A stretch of 64,000 nucleotides of DNA, from contig NZ_JAPFRE010000018.1 in the NCBI RefSeq assembly GCF_026183735.1, positions 1 to 64,000 of the forward strand. Reading direction: 5' to 3'. Below the pieces are notes generated by a model that searched no databases, was not told where the DNA came from, and saw only the letters and a list, made by a program, of their open reading frames with translations. Position 1 is the first letter of the stretch. Each line of letters begins with the position of its first letter. Source of the stretch: Alteromonas sp. ASW11-130. GTDB taxonomy: Bacteria > Pseudomonadota > Gammaproteobacteria > Enterobacterales > Alteromonadaceae. The position numbers and the translations under genes were made by a program. Shown one piece after another: positions 1 to 8,966 of this stretch.

Positions 1-305
1 AAGGTAAGCACACTGTTTGCCGTGTTTTGTCACCCTGGCTCTTTCAAATACTGTATCGTCGAAGGAAAAAAATCCTTGAACAAAAAATGTAAAAAAATCC
101 GATTATTTTAAAAAAAACGGCTAAATGTTTGTTTTCCCGCTTAAATTGTCTCTAGGCGAGAATATATAAGGAACGATTTGGATGGGTGGTCAAAAAATTG
201 TCGGTTTTATGGCAACTTTTCGACAGTACATTGACATTAATAGGTTACTTAATGAAAAAGCAGGTTGAAGAAGGCAAAGATCAGTTTCCTTGACACCCTC
301 ATTAC
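1..305. other. Left-edge non-coding stretch
   Basis: No convincing gene is seen here. The stretch is A/T-rich around 60-130. A 28-codon ORF (182-268) follows an AAGGA sequence but has no recognisable features. This is probably the intergenic space between whatever precedes the window and the WYL regulator at 352. Confidence 0.5.
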
Positions 306-351
306 GATGGCATCAAAATGGTTGCTATGATTAATTGGAAGCGATGCCATC
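306..351 (+). promoter_or_regulatory. Paired palindromic operator candidates before the WYL gene
   Basis: Two 9-base palindromes of the form GATG-S-CATC are present: GATGGCATC at 306-314 and GATGCCATC at 343-351. They are 28 bp apart and are also inverse complements of each other. The second ends one base before the ATG of the WYL regulator. This geometry suits an autoregulatory operator bound by a dimeric repressor that blocks its own transcription or translation. Function is inferred. Confidence 0.45.
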
Positions 352-1242
352 ATGTCAACAAATGATAAACTTCAAGATCTTAGCCACGCTCAGCGCGAGC
401 GCTTAGCATTCATCGATTTTAGTTTGCAATATTTTGGGGCCATTTGTAGGCAGGACTTAATTAATCAATTTGCTACGGGTCTCGCTGCGAGCACCAGAGA
501 CTTTACTTTATACCGACAATTAGCGCCTCAAAATTTGATTTTAGATCATCAAACTAAGCGTTATTTACGTTGTGAAGCATTCGATCCCCTGTTCCCCCAT
601 GATCCTGACGTGATTTTAACCAGCTTGAGTCGCGGATTTGGCGATGGGCTAAGTTCCCACTTTCGTGCGAGCGAACAATGCCTGCATGCTATTCAATTAA
701 TTCACCCTGACGCGGCGATTATTGGTCAGCTTATGCGAGCAGTGATTCATCGCTATCCTATTGAAGCAAATTATGTCAGCGTGTCTTCGGGAACAAAGAC
801 CCGAATTATTGTACCACACGCAGTAGTCAACAATGGCCACCGCTGGCATGTGCGCGCGTTTGATTGTACACACGGGATGTTCAGAGATTTTGTTTGTACG
901 CGTTTTAAATCTATTGGCACAATAAAACGAGATATCGCTGAGAAGGAGTCGGTGTTAAAGGACGCCGGCTGGCAACAACTGGTGAGTTTAGAGCTGATAC
1001 CGCACCCTGAAATAGCTACGCCTGAAGCGATTTACATGGACTACAATATGAAAAATGGTAAAAAAGTGGTGACTATACGTGCCGCTTTGGCTGCTTACTT
1101 GTTGCGCTACTGGCAGGTAGATTGTTCCGTTAAACACCGTATCAGGGGGCAGGGGTGTCAACTTGCATTAGCTAACCTCGATGTTCTGCAACAGATTGAA
1201 AATGCGCAACTTGCCCCTGGTGCGGTTAACACCAGAAATTAA
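352..1242 (+). CDS. WYL-domain transcriptional regulator (BrxR/CapW-like) of the SMC defence operon
   Basis: This 296-residue protein has an N-terminal winged-helix region (about 1-90), a central WYL domain (about 130-200, with 'TRIIVPHAVVNNGHRWHVRAF' core features such as IVPHA, RWHVRAF and FRDF) and a C-terminal extension like the dimerisation domain of BrxR/CapW proteins. Proteins of this type are ligand-responsive repressors often placed first in phage- and plasmid-defence islands. It is co-directional with, and 296 bp upstream of, the SMC operon. Two palindromes directly precede its start, which suggests autoregulation. The ATG at 352 is supported by a GGAA 11 bp upstream. The family call is firm; control of the downstream operon is inferred. 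Confidence 0.82.
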   Translation: MSTNDKLQDLSHAQRERLAFIDFSLQYFGAICRQDLINQFATGLAASTRDFTLYRQLAPQNLILDHQTKRYLRCEAFDPLFPHDPDVILTSLSRGFGDGLSSHFRASEQCLHAIQLIHPDAAIIGQLMRAVIHRYPIEANYVSVSSGTKTRIIVPHAVVNNGHRWHVRAFDCTHGMFRDFVCTRFKSIGTIKRDIAEKESVLKDAGWQQLVSLELIPHPEIATPEAIYMDYNMKNGKKVVTIRAALAAYLLRYWQVDCSVKHRIRGQGCQLALANLDVLQQIENAQLAPGAVNTRN

Positions 1243-1445
1243 AATGGTGCATAAGTGAATTGAATTGGGTGATTTGAGCCTGTGCAAATGGTTCAAATCA
1301 TACTAAACTGCGCATCCAAAAAATAAAAAATTTATGTCATCGGTTCAATGTGACAAGTAAAAAATAAAAAGTATAAAGTAAAAAGTAAAAAGTAATTACT
1401 GCCCAACGGGCTTCTCTCAAAGTAACTTTGCACTGATCCTATTCC

Positions 1446-1520
1446 CTTTGATTTCGCGCGTTAATGTTGCGAAATAAGCAAAGCACCCGATGAATACATT
1501 ATTAGCATGATCTGCGATCA
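1446..1520 (+). promoter_or_regulatory. Inverted repeats in the promoter region of the SMC operon
   Basis: A perfect 7-bp inverted repeat, ATTTCGC (1451-1457) and GCGAAAT (1469-1475), is separated by 11 bp. It is flanked outside by CTTTG (1446-1450) and CAAAG (1479-1483). A second palindrome TGATC-TGC-GATCA lies at 1508-1520, just before the SMC gene at 1539. Upstream, at 1353-1396, is a run of near-repeats of AAAAAGTA. These are candidate binding sites for the WYL protein or another repressor; no binding is shown. Confidence 0.4.
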
Positions 1521-1538
1521 AAAAAATTCAGGAACGCT

Positions 1539-4500
1539 ATGGCCGGTTTAAAACGCATAATATTAATTGACACCCACTTACCAGGAGTAGTGGAATTAAA
1601 ACTTGATGGACATACCAATATTTGTGGGACGAATGCATCAGGTAAAACAACTCTGCAACGGCTTGTCCCCGTTTTTTATGGCGAGTATCCTAGCCGAGTG
1701 GTACCAGCCACACGTGACAGTTTCGAAAAGTGGTATTTGCCGCGTCAATCCAGCTATATCATTTACGAGTTTGCACGTAGCCAAGGAGATTTATGTCAAG
1801 CCGTGCTGGCTTCTTCGGGGTCTGGGGTAAATTATCGGTATATCAGCAAGCCCTTTGAATTAAGCGATTACCTGTATAAGAACAAGTCAGGTGAACATGC
1901 ATCTATTGGGATGAACGAACTCGCCAGAAATCTTAAGCGAAATAATGTTCTCGTAACTAACTTGCTTAATACTCGCGATTACCGTGCAATCCTGCAAAAT
2001 GATCGCGCTACGCTGAATGCCGTGGCGAATAGCCGAGAATTGCTTGGCTACGCCAGCATATTCAGTCTTGCCGAATCGGGCGTGCATCTTCGTCATATCG
2101 AAAAGCTGGCAAAAGCCGTTCATTCTAAAGAAGGCAAGATGGAAACTATTAAAGCCATGATCGCCGCTATATTGGAAGAAGACGGAGTACAACCTCCTAG
2201 TTCTAACCTAAGCCGTAATCGTGTGGAAGACTGGATCCGTGAATGTCACCTGATTAAAGAGTTTGATGCCATTCGTCCTGAGTTCGCAAAACTAGAACAA
2301 GCTGACCACGCGTTAGTGCAAAGTGAGAAACGCCTGGCAGAGCTGAAACAGCAATTTAATTTTGATTTGTCTTACCTTGCTGCCCAAATTCAACAAAGCG
2401 AGCAGCAACTGGAAGATACGCTGCATACGTTGAAAACAAAAGAAAATGAGTGGGGTTCACAGCGTGATGCCTTAAATCAGAAACTTTCCAGTGCCAAAGC
2501 CGATGCCAGCAAGTATGAAAAAGACTTGGATTCGGTAGAAAAAGAATTTGATGCCTGGCAAGAACAGGATATAGAAACGCTCAAACAAAACGTTAGCCAC
2601 TTGCCCCAGTGGATCAGCGAAAGAGAAACGTTAACCAGTCGTTATACCTTGCTGACCGAAAAACATCAGGATGTACAATCAGCATTCAACAAGCGTTTAG
2701 TTGAGCTAAACGAAAAACACGCCAACGAACTTGAAGCGTTTGGTGAACAAAGAGAAACGGCGAGAGATAAGCTGGATCAGCAAAAGGCTGAACAGCAGGC
2801 GCAACTGCAAAACATAAAAGAAGAATATCGGCAACAGCTTCAGGCTGAAGCAACCGCGCATCAAATCCGTTTAGGAGAACTTAAAGTTAAGCAGGCTGAA
2901 ATTTCGGCTGGACTTAAAAACGCAGGCTTCAGTGAATTTGAGCAAAGTCAGCTGGATTTGCTCGACGCAGCCATCAAAGAAGCCAGCGTGCGAGAAGATG
3001 GCAGCCGTGAGAATCAACGTCGCGCTCAGACTGAATATCAAGCGGCTGTAAAGGCACGCGAAGCGGCAAACAGTGCGTTAGAAAAGGCGCGGATTGCCTT
3101 TCAGCAACAACAAGTACAGGTAAACAAAGTTGAAGCGCTGCTCTACCCAGGCAACAATAGCTTACTTGAGTTTTTACGTCGTGAAAAAAGCGGCTGGGAA
3201 CAAAGTTTAGGTAAAATTATCCATCCCCAGCTTCTATCCAGAAATGACCTTAAGCCGCAACTACTTGAAAGCAGTGAAGGTGTTTTTGGCGTTGAGTTAG
3301 ATGTAGCGGCTATTGAAACCCCTGAGTACGCAGAAAGCGAACAAGCGCTTCAAGCCAAATTGTCAGCTGCGCAGTCTACGTTAGCAGAAAGACTCAACGA
3401 GCAGAATGAAGCGGAAACGCAACTTTCTACTGCAAGTGAAAATGTGCGCAATAAAGAGTTAGCGCTGAGCAAGTGTGAAAGTGAAACTCGCACCAGTGAA
3501 GCGAATCGTAAACGCGCGCAATCTGATCGGGATCAGGTGCATCAGGAATATGTACAAGCGTTAGCTGAACGTAAACAGGAAGGTAAAAAGCGGCTAGCTG
3601 CCAACGAAAACGAACAGAAAGCCTGCACTGCCAAACACAACGAAGCCGTTGACGAAATAAAGGACCAGCAGCGAGAAGCTGAGACCGAACAACAATTTCA
3701 CTGGCAGCAGTTAATTGCAGATACGCAGGATACCATCCGTCAAATTGAACAACATATCATTCGCGCTAAAGAAGCGGCTAAAGCCGATAAGCAAAAATGT
3801 GAGCAGTGGTTAGCTGACGAGCTGGCGAATCGTGGCGTAGATGTAGATGAAATCGGCACACTGCAAAAACAGCTAAAACAGTTAAAACAGGATATTGATG
3901 TTACTGAGCGTAATCGCCATAAAGTGAGTGAATTTGATCACTGGTATAAAACGGTATTTACCGGGCACAAGGTGGTATGGCAGCGGGAATTGGCAAAAGC
4001 CAAAAAAGATGCTGCACAGGCCCAGCGGGATCTTGAGCAACAGGGCGCGGAATATAAAACGTCTCGTCAGCAGCTTAAGGACACGCAACTTGAACTTGAG
4101 CATCAACTTAAAACTGCGAAAGAAAATGAAAATGACGTTCAGCAAATTGCTAAGCAACTGAGTAAAATGAGTCTACCAGAGCATGAACTGGTAAATGATT
4201 CAGGAAATACTTCCAGCCAGATAGGTCAGCGCATTTCTGAGGGCCAGTCTTTGTTGCAGGAACGTCAACGTTTATTAGATGATATTAAAGCCCATGTGGA
4301 ACATTTTGATCAGTTGATTGCGGCACAGGCGGGTACAGGATTATCTGATACCTGGGAACGCTCTAGAGAAGAATGTGCGGTAATGACACCACAAGGACAT
4401 AAGAGTGTAGACCATCGCCGATTGGTCAGCCATCTTGCCCAGCTTCTTAACGTGATTGTTCCACAGAAGCTGCAAGGGCTGCGTGAGCAAGGACGTATCT

Positions 4501-5219
4501 TCGGCGCAGATTTAACATCGTACTATGATGTATTAAAAGATATCGATACCCGCATTGTCAGTCAAAGTAAACGTATCAGTAAAGAAGTTGACGAAGAATT
4601 ATTTTTGGATGGCGTATCTAATTCTGCGGTTAAGATCCGCTCTCGAATTTCCGAGTTAGAATTCTGGCCAGAATTGACACAATTTAATAAATTGTATGAA
4701 GAGTGGATTGCCTCAGGGAGCGTAGAGTTACCCGATGATGAATATGCAATGAGTATGCGGCGTGTATTAGATATCTTAGGTAGGGCGGCTTTATCCGGCG
4801 GGATTAGTAACCTTTTAGATATCGAATTACACATAAAGGAAGGTAACTCAGATCTGATTATCCGCACCGACCGTCAGTTAAATGAATCATCCAGCCACGG
4901 TATGGCTTACCTGATTTTATGTAAGTTCTTACTGGCATTTACGCGATTGTTAAGGGGCAAAGCAGATGCGATTATTCACTGGCCGATCGATGAATTAGGT
5001 ACACTTCACCAAAACAATGTGAAGAAAATTTTTGATGCTTGTCAGAAAAATAATATATCGGTGGTAGGAGCGTTTCCAAACCCAGAATCAGAAGTATTGT
5101 CGTTATTCGCAAACCGTTATCTTATTGATAAAGCAACCCGGCAATTGCAGGTCGTGCAGCCTAGGGTAAGTGCCATCAGCGAAATGATTAAAAAACGTCA
5201 GCAGGAGGTGGAAGCATGA
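1539..5219 (+). CDS. SMC-family ATPase of a Wadjet/Mks-type system (JetC/MksB-like)
   Basis: This 1226-residue protein has the layout of an SMC motor. The N-terminal Walker A is G30-TNASGK-T37. Two very long Glu/Gln/Lys/Ala-rich coiled-coil arms span about 240-1050, with a non-coiled hinge-like segment near 530-620. An ABC signature-like SSSHGMAYL lies at about 1117, and the Walker B ends in the acidic pair D1151-E1152. In Wadjet and MksBEF complexes this subunit drives ATP-dependent DNA loop extrusion in the cytoplasm. It is first in a four-gene operon and overlaps the next gene by 4 bp (ATGA). Placing it first, before the MksE- and MksF-like genes, differs from the usual JetABCD order. The subunit type is clear; the exact Wadjet subtype is not decidable here. 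Confidence 0.83.
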   Translation: MAGLKRIILIDTHLPGVVELKLDGHTNICGTNASGKTTLQRLVPVFYGEYPSRVVPATRDSFEKWYLPRQSSYIIYEFARSQGDLCQAVLASSGSGVNYRYISKPFELSDYLYKNKSGEHASIGMNELARNLKRNNVLVTNLLNTRDYRAILQNDRATLNAVANSRELLGYASIFSLAESGVHLRHIEKLAKAVHSKEGKMETIKAMIAAILEEDGVQPPSSNLSRNRVEDWIRECHLIKEFDAIRPEFAKLEQADHALVQSEKRLAELKQQFNFDLSYLAAQIQQSEQQLEDTLHTLKTKENEWGSQRDALNQKLSSAKADASKYEKDLDSVEKEFDAWQEQDIETLKQNVSHLPQWISERETLTSRYTLLTEKHQDVQSAFNKRLVELNEKHANELEAFGEQRETARDKLDQQKAEQQAQLQNIKEEYRQQLQAEATAHQIRLGELKVKQAEISAGLKNAGFSEFEQSQLDLLDAAIKEASVREDGSRENQRRAQTEYQAAVKAREAANSALEKARIAFQQQQVQVNKVEALLYPGNNSLLEFLRREKSGWEQSLGKIIHPQLLSRNDLKPQLLESSEGVFGVELDVAAIETPEYAESEQALQAKLSAAQSTLAERLNEQNEAETQLSTASENVRNKELALSKCESETRTSEANRKRAQSDRDQVHQEYVQALAERKQEGKKRLAANENEQKACTAKHNEAVDEIKDQQREAETEQQFHWQQLIADTQDTIRQIEQHIIRAKEAAKADKQKCEQWLADELANRGVDVDEIGTLQKQLKQLKQDIDVTERNRHKVSEFDHWYKTVFTGHKVVWQRELAKAKKDAAQAQRDLEQQGAEYKTSRQQLKDTQLELEHQLKTAKENENDVQQIAKQLSKMSLPEHELVNDSGNTSSQIGQRISEGQSLLQERQRLLDDIKAHVEHFDQLIAAQAGTGLSDTWERSREECAVMTPQGHKSVDHRRLVSHLAQLLNVIVPQKLQGLREQGRIFGADLTSYYDVLKDIDTRIVSQSKRISKEVDEELFLDGVSNSAVKIRSRISELEFWPELTQFNKLYEEWIASGSVELPDDEYAMSMRRVLDILGRAALSGGISNLLDIELHIKEGNSDLIIRTDRQLNESSSHGMAYLILCKFLLAFTRLLRGKADAIIHWPIDELGTLHQNNVKKIFDACQKNNISVVGAFPNPESEVLSLFANRYLIDKATRQLQVVQPRVSAISEMIKKRQQEVEA

Positions 5220-5851
5220 TTACCGAACAGGGCAGAATATTAGAGTTATTATTGTCTGGTGCATTCATCTGTCAGGTTACCGATGAAGAGGCATGGCGCT
5301 ATTTAAAATCGGCGCAAAACAGCGACAAAATGGAAAGCCAGTTAAATGTGCTTAATCGCACCTTGGCCACAGCAGCTGATGGCGACGTGTTTTTTGCTGC
5401 ATACCAAGTATTGACTGAATCAGAGCGCAAAGTATTGGGCAACCAATTTCAAGAAATCTCCAGTAATTTGTTGCCATTGGTCGAATGGTTATTACTCGTG
5501 CAGCAGGCAGCAGGAAATGATGTGCCTGTTACCCAAGGTAGTGCCATTCGTTTAAATGAGCTGCAAAGTACCATTGAAGATACGCCAGCTTATGCAGAAC
5601 AGCTAGAAAAAATCTCACGGTATCGTTTGTTTGGGTCAACCAGCACGACCTTAGACGGCCAGGTGAAACAGGTATTCAAGCGGTTAACTGACATGGGTTA
5701 CCTGATAAAGCCCAACCAGGAAAAGCAGATTTATTTGGCCACAGGTAAAATAGAGTACTTATATGAGGTTATTCGCTTTATCGATGAAACCGAAGCCTTG
5801 TCTCTTTCAGAGCAGGCTGAGCAGGCCGTGCAACAAGGGAGCCTGTTATAA
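5216..5851 (+). CDS. MksE/JetB-like winged-helix subunit
   Basis: This 211-residue acidic protein sits between the SMC ATPase and the kleisin-like gene, overlapping both (ATGA at 5216 and TAATG at 5851). The size, mostly helical content and a C-terminal winged-helix-like segment (about 125-190, including a 'FKRLTDMGYLIK' stretch followed by an isoleucine/tyrosine-rich strand) match MksE/JetB (DUF4194-type) kleisin-interacting subunits. In the complex such proteins bridge kleisin and DNA. Assignment rests on size, position and weak pattern similarity, so the role is firmer than the precise family. Confidence 0.65.
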   Translation: MITEQGRILELLLSGAFICQVTDEEAWRYLKSAQNSDKMESQLNVLNRTLATAADGDVFFAAYQVLTESERKVLGNQFQEISSNLLPLVEWLLLVQQAAGNDVPVTQGSAIRLNELQSTIEDTPAYAEQLEKISRYRLFGSTSTTLDGQVKQVFKRLTDMGYLIKPNQEKQIYLATGKIEYLYEVIRFIDETEALSLSEQAEQAVQQGSLL

Positions 5852-7071
5852 TGAATCAGAACTTACGGCAATCGGGCGTTAAATTTTTAAACGCCCTAAG
5901 TCGCCATGCTGATTTAATTATGCAGGTTTACCTGACAGGGTCGCTGGATGAGCGAGATCACAGTCCGAAGGTGATTGATAATTTAATTCAGTTAGGAGTA
6001 TTATGGCGCCCCGATGAAGAGGTTGGCTTACGACTCAAAAATGCAGTGAGAAGTTTGCTCGAATCCAGTTTGCATGATGAGCGTAACCGTCAACTGGATG
6101 CAAATATCGGTTCAGCCTTGGCAAGCCTGAAAACATTAGCCCAGCATTACAAAGAAGCCTTAGCACACAGCCGCTATACCGAAAGCGAAGCCCATTTGTC
6201 TGATCTCACCGAACACGTGTATGGGTTAGCCGAATCGTTATCAAATAGCGTACGGATACTATTTGGACGAATCAATAATGAGTTTGGCTATGTGGCGTCT
6301 ATTGATGCCAAAATACGTGAGAACGAGTTAGCTCAAGCTCAGGTATCGGAGCTATTAAAGCAGTTAGAAATGTTCCGTTTTGAGGAGCTGAGTGAATTAG
6401 CGGGCAATAACCGGGAATTACGTCACCTTTTAATTGTTACCTTGCAACATAGCTTCTCCAAAGTAACCCAGGAATTATCCATTGTTCAGGCAAGATTATT
6501 GGCCCTGCTAGGACGATTTAGAGAATTTCGCGGGCGTACCCGTTTGCTCAAAGGTTTTATGCTTCACATGGAGCAAAAGCCCGATTTTACGCCCGGTAAT
6601 TACACCAAGCTAACGAACGTCCCGTTGTTGTTTAATCAGGCTGGCAGCCTGATTGCGCCTGCCGCCGTTGATGTTAAGCGGGTAGAGCACGAAAGCGATT
6701 TGCAACAATTGGTAGGGACCATCAAAGCCCTGAATCGCTCACACCAACAGGAACAACCAGAGCGCGCGGCACAGAAAATAAATGTAGAAGAGCAATCTGC
6801 GGTGGTGTTTGAGGAAGACAAACTCAAACAGGCTGTAGAAGGTTATTTCTGCGATGTTATTTCTACAGGTAAACGTATTACAGCGTTAGAGTACCTAACA
6901 GAAAATGATTTGGACTTTGATGCAGAGGCCTGGATCTACCAGGTTATTGGCGGCTATCAGGGCTTAACGTTAGAAGAGCAAACCTATTTTGCGATTGATA
7001 CCACAGGCGATAGTCATCCTATCTATTCTGGTAACTATATCATTGAAGACGTGGAACTGGGCCTTCGTTAA
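5851..7071 (+). CDS. MksF/JetA-like kleisin subunit
   Basis: This 406-residue protein starts inside the stop of the upstream gene (TAATG) and its own stop overlaps the next start the same way. It is largely helical, with a long central helical region (about 85-240), and ends in a small folded domain (about 310-406). Its size and operon position fit the MksF/JetA kleisin that closes the SMC ring and recruits the MksE-like dimer. No catalytic motif is expected or seen. The subunit assignment is by architecture and context. Confidence 0.65.
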   Translation: MNQNLRQSGVKFLNALSRHADLIMQVYLTGSLDERDHSPKVIDNLIQLGVLWRPDEEVGLRLKNAVRSLLESSLHDERNRQLDANIGSALASLKTLAQHYKEALAHSRYTESEAHLSDLTEHVYGLAESLSNSVRILFGRINNEFGYVASIDAKIRENELAQAQVSELLKQLEMFRFEELSELAGNNRELRHLLIVTLQHSFSKVTQELSIVQARLLALLGRFREFRGRTRLLKGFMLHMEQKPDFTPGNYTKLTNVPLLFNQAGSLIAPAAVDVKRVEHESDLQQLVGTIKALNRSHQQEQPERAAQKINVEEQSAVVFEEDKLKQAVEGYFCDVISTGKRITALEYLTENDLDFDAEAWIYQVIGGYQGLTLEEQTYFAIDTTGDSHPIYSGNYIIEDVELGLR

Positions 7072-7925
7072 TGGGCCTGTCTAAACAGCAACAAAAGTCG
7101 CTGGTTCGGTTTTTAGCCGGGGATAAACTGGATTTTACTCCATCTGCTGAACTAGCTGCTTATATGCTTGATAGCTATGGTGATTTGCTTACCTGGAAAG
7201 GAAAAAAGTTTATTTTTTCAGCGCAGTCAAAAGCGAAGCTCAAGCAAATTATTCAACTACACGAGCCAGATTTATTAATGCTTCCTATAGAAGGGCAGAG
7301 CCGGCTTGGCTTCTCAGCGGTATCAAAATTTGAAAAGTCAGCGCCGATAAAACCCGAGAGCGAAACGGTTTTGTTCACACACCACGAAGGACGCTTTGAC
7401 TGTATTCAAACTGGAGCAAGATTGCCAGTCGGTTGTTCAATCAGGGCATCATTTTGTGCAATTCAATTTTCAAAAGTAAAAAACGTGGTACTGGTTGAAA
7501 ATCTTGATATTTTTGACCAGTGGCATAAGGTAAATTGGCCTGGGAAATGTGACCAGACTATCGCCGTTTATCGTGGTCATGAGCGGTCAATAAGTAAAGG
7601 GGTAAGGCATTTTTTGGCTGTGTTGCCCCCTTCCGTTCAGGTTATTGCTTTTTGTGACTATGATCCTCAAGGCATGAAAATAGCGCTAACGCTACCTCGC
7701 GTATCTGCCCTTCTACTACCTGAACTGCAAAAGACTGTTTTAGAGAAATATAACCGTATTGATTTATGGAAAAATCAACAGGCGGCGGTAAACTTTTTGC
7801 GAAATCATGATTTATTCGGCCAGATAGAGCCTATTAAAGTACTGACCGATGCTCATAAGCCAATAGCTCTTCTGCAGCAGGCAATATTGGCAAACGCTGT
7901 GAATCTTTACACTGTCAAATTGTAA
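7071..7925 (+). CDS. Toprim nuclease subunit (JetD/MksG-like, DUF2220-type)
   Basis: This 284-residue protein is the last of the four overlapping genes. Its C-terminal half carries Toprim hallmarks: a strand-glutamate at E143 (VVLVENLD) and a DxD pair at D196/D198 (FCDYDPQG). In Wadjet the JetD/MksG Toprim subunit cuts DNA after the SMC motor has extruded a small circle, which removes plasmids. The protein is shorter than typical JetD, so the N-terminal domain may be reduced. The Toprim call is supported by residues in the right order; the nuclease role is inferred from the family and operon. Confidence 0.75.
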   Translation: MGLSKQQQKSLVRFLAGDKLDFTPSAELAAYMLDSYGDLLTWKGKKFIFSAQSKAKLKQIIQLHEPDLLMLPIEGQSRLGFSAVSKFEKSAPIKPESETVLFTHHEGRFDCIQTGARLPVGCSIRASFCAIQFSKVKNVVLVENLDIFDQWHKVNWPGKCDQTIAVYRGHERSISKGVRHFLAVLPPSVQVIAFCDYDPQGMKIALTLPRVSALLLPELQKTVLEKYNRIDLWKNQQAAVNFLRNHDLFGQIEPIKVLTDAHKPIALLQQAILANAVNLYTVKL

Positions 7926-8141
7926 TCTACTCATTTGCTTACCAATTCATCCCTTGGAAATTCTCTATCAGACGCTATAATTTACATAGTGTTAACAAGT
8001 TGAACCAAAAGTGTCATGCTTGCGTAATACGCGTGTCATGCGCAACGTGGTAGACTTGAAACCGTCGCCAATACACGGTGGTGTCAGTGTTCACCGCAGA
8101 CGGTTGTGCGGTAGTTTGAGCACAAATGTGGAGAAATATCT
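7926..8141. other. Intergenic region before terB-like gene
   Basis: A 216-bp gap separates the SMC operon from the TerB-like gene. No terminator or promoter with clear -35/-10 boxes was recognised. A GGAG sequence precedes the ATG at 8142. Confidence 0.5.
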
Positions 8142-8558
8142 ATGCAGTTATCCAGTCAACAATCTTTTAACCAAGCCCTCATCCAGCTTGCTGTGTTGCT
8201 TTATCAAATTGACGGCAAAGTTACCCTGACAGAGCAGGAATATCTTGATTCTGTTATCGAAGAAATGTGTTGGGAAAGTCCAATAAGTATCGATGCGTTT
8301 CTCACCGAGGCTATTTATCAAACGCGTAAAGCGTTGGATGAAGGTAAGGGGATTGAGTTGCTAAAATCGTTGAAAGAGCATTTGCTGCATGACGTCGATA
8401 AAGCAATGGAAGTGGCTATGCAAATAACGGGTATTGATGGTGAGCGAAATGAGAAGGAAACGGAAGTGCTGTCTTTGCTTACGCATAAGTTGCTGGCTAA
8501 GGCGTTAGTGTGCAAAGATGCACTTACCCCTCCGTCGCCGACGCAGTCATTTTCTTAA
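8142..8558 (+). CDS. TerB-like (tellurite resistance family) protein
   Basis: This 138-residue all-helical protein has the two-half pattern of TerB/DUF533 proteins. Each half contains a helix followed by an acidic turn (IDGKVTLTEQE near 25-35 and TGIDGERNEKE near 90-100). TerB domains are acidic, metal-binding scaffolds found in stress and defence clusters. The ATG at 8142 has a GGAG 11 bp upstream. The gene lies directly after the SMC operon in the same direction but 216 bp away, so co-function is uncertain. Its 3' end overlaps the relict ORF on the minus strand. Confidence 0.65.
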   Translation: MQLSSQQSFNQALIQLAVLLYQIDGKVTLTEQEYLDSVIEEMCWESPISIDAFLTEAIYQTRKALDEGKGIELLKSLKEHLLHDVDKAMEVAMQITGIDGERNEKETEVLSLLTHKLLAKALVCKDALTPPSPTQSFS

Positions 8559-8714
8559 TTCGTTTATTAGGCAAGGGCACGCTTTAATTATTTTCCTCAG
8601 CTCCTGTATATCTTCCAGGCGCTGGCTTTCATCTGTTTCTAGGTAGGTCTAGCGAGTGAGTGCAAGATAAACAAATAAGTAGAAGCAAAACGTAAATACT
8701 ACGGTGAGGCCCAT
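8547..8714 (-). pseudogene. Small membrane protein ORF interrupted by an in-frame amber codon
   Basis: On the minus strand an ATG at 8714, preceded by GGA at a proper distance, opens a 21-codon reading frame. It encodes one hydrophobic helix (VVFTFCFYLFVYLAL) and ends at TAG (8651-8649). The same frame continues for 33 codons as a charged amphipathic tail (ETDESQRLEDIQELRKIIK) to TGA at 8547. A transmembrane helix followed by an acidic/basic helix is a common small-protein layout (for example PspB-like), and the tail looks coding. Most likely this is a single-nonsense pseudogene. A sequencing error or suppressed stop are alternatives. Confidence 0.4.
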
Positions 8715-8966
8715 TCCGCCAAATCCTTACCAACCAGTGACTTGGCGCGTATTTATACAGCCTGCCGCTTGTGTTTTGCCAGTCGTATCAATACATCGCT
8801 TCCTTGAACAAGTTTACTTACAGCAACATTTACTTCGGTTATGTCACCATTAACGGCCGGACATAGGATGATTGAGTTTTTTAAAAGCAAATAACAAGGA
8901 CTTCAACTATCCACAGTTATTAGCGCGATTAAAGCCAAAATAGTGAATGTTGTTATCACACTTACG
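8715..8966. other. Intergenic region, no feature seen
   Basis: This 250-bp stretch lies between the broken small ORF and the end of the ABC exporter. No ORF, RNA gene or strong hairpin was recognised. Confidence 0.4.

Noticed and set aside
182..268. 28-codon ORF with a good ribosome-binding site near the left edge
   Set aside because: Too short and featureless to support as a gene without conservation data.
1353..1396. AAAAAGTA near-repeats considered as a CRISPR or iteron array
   Set aside because: Units are only 7-8 bases, irregular and low-complexity; there are no spacers and no replication gene nearby.
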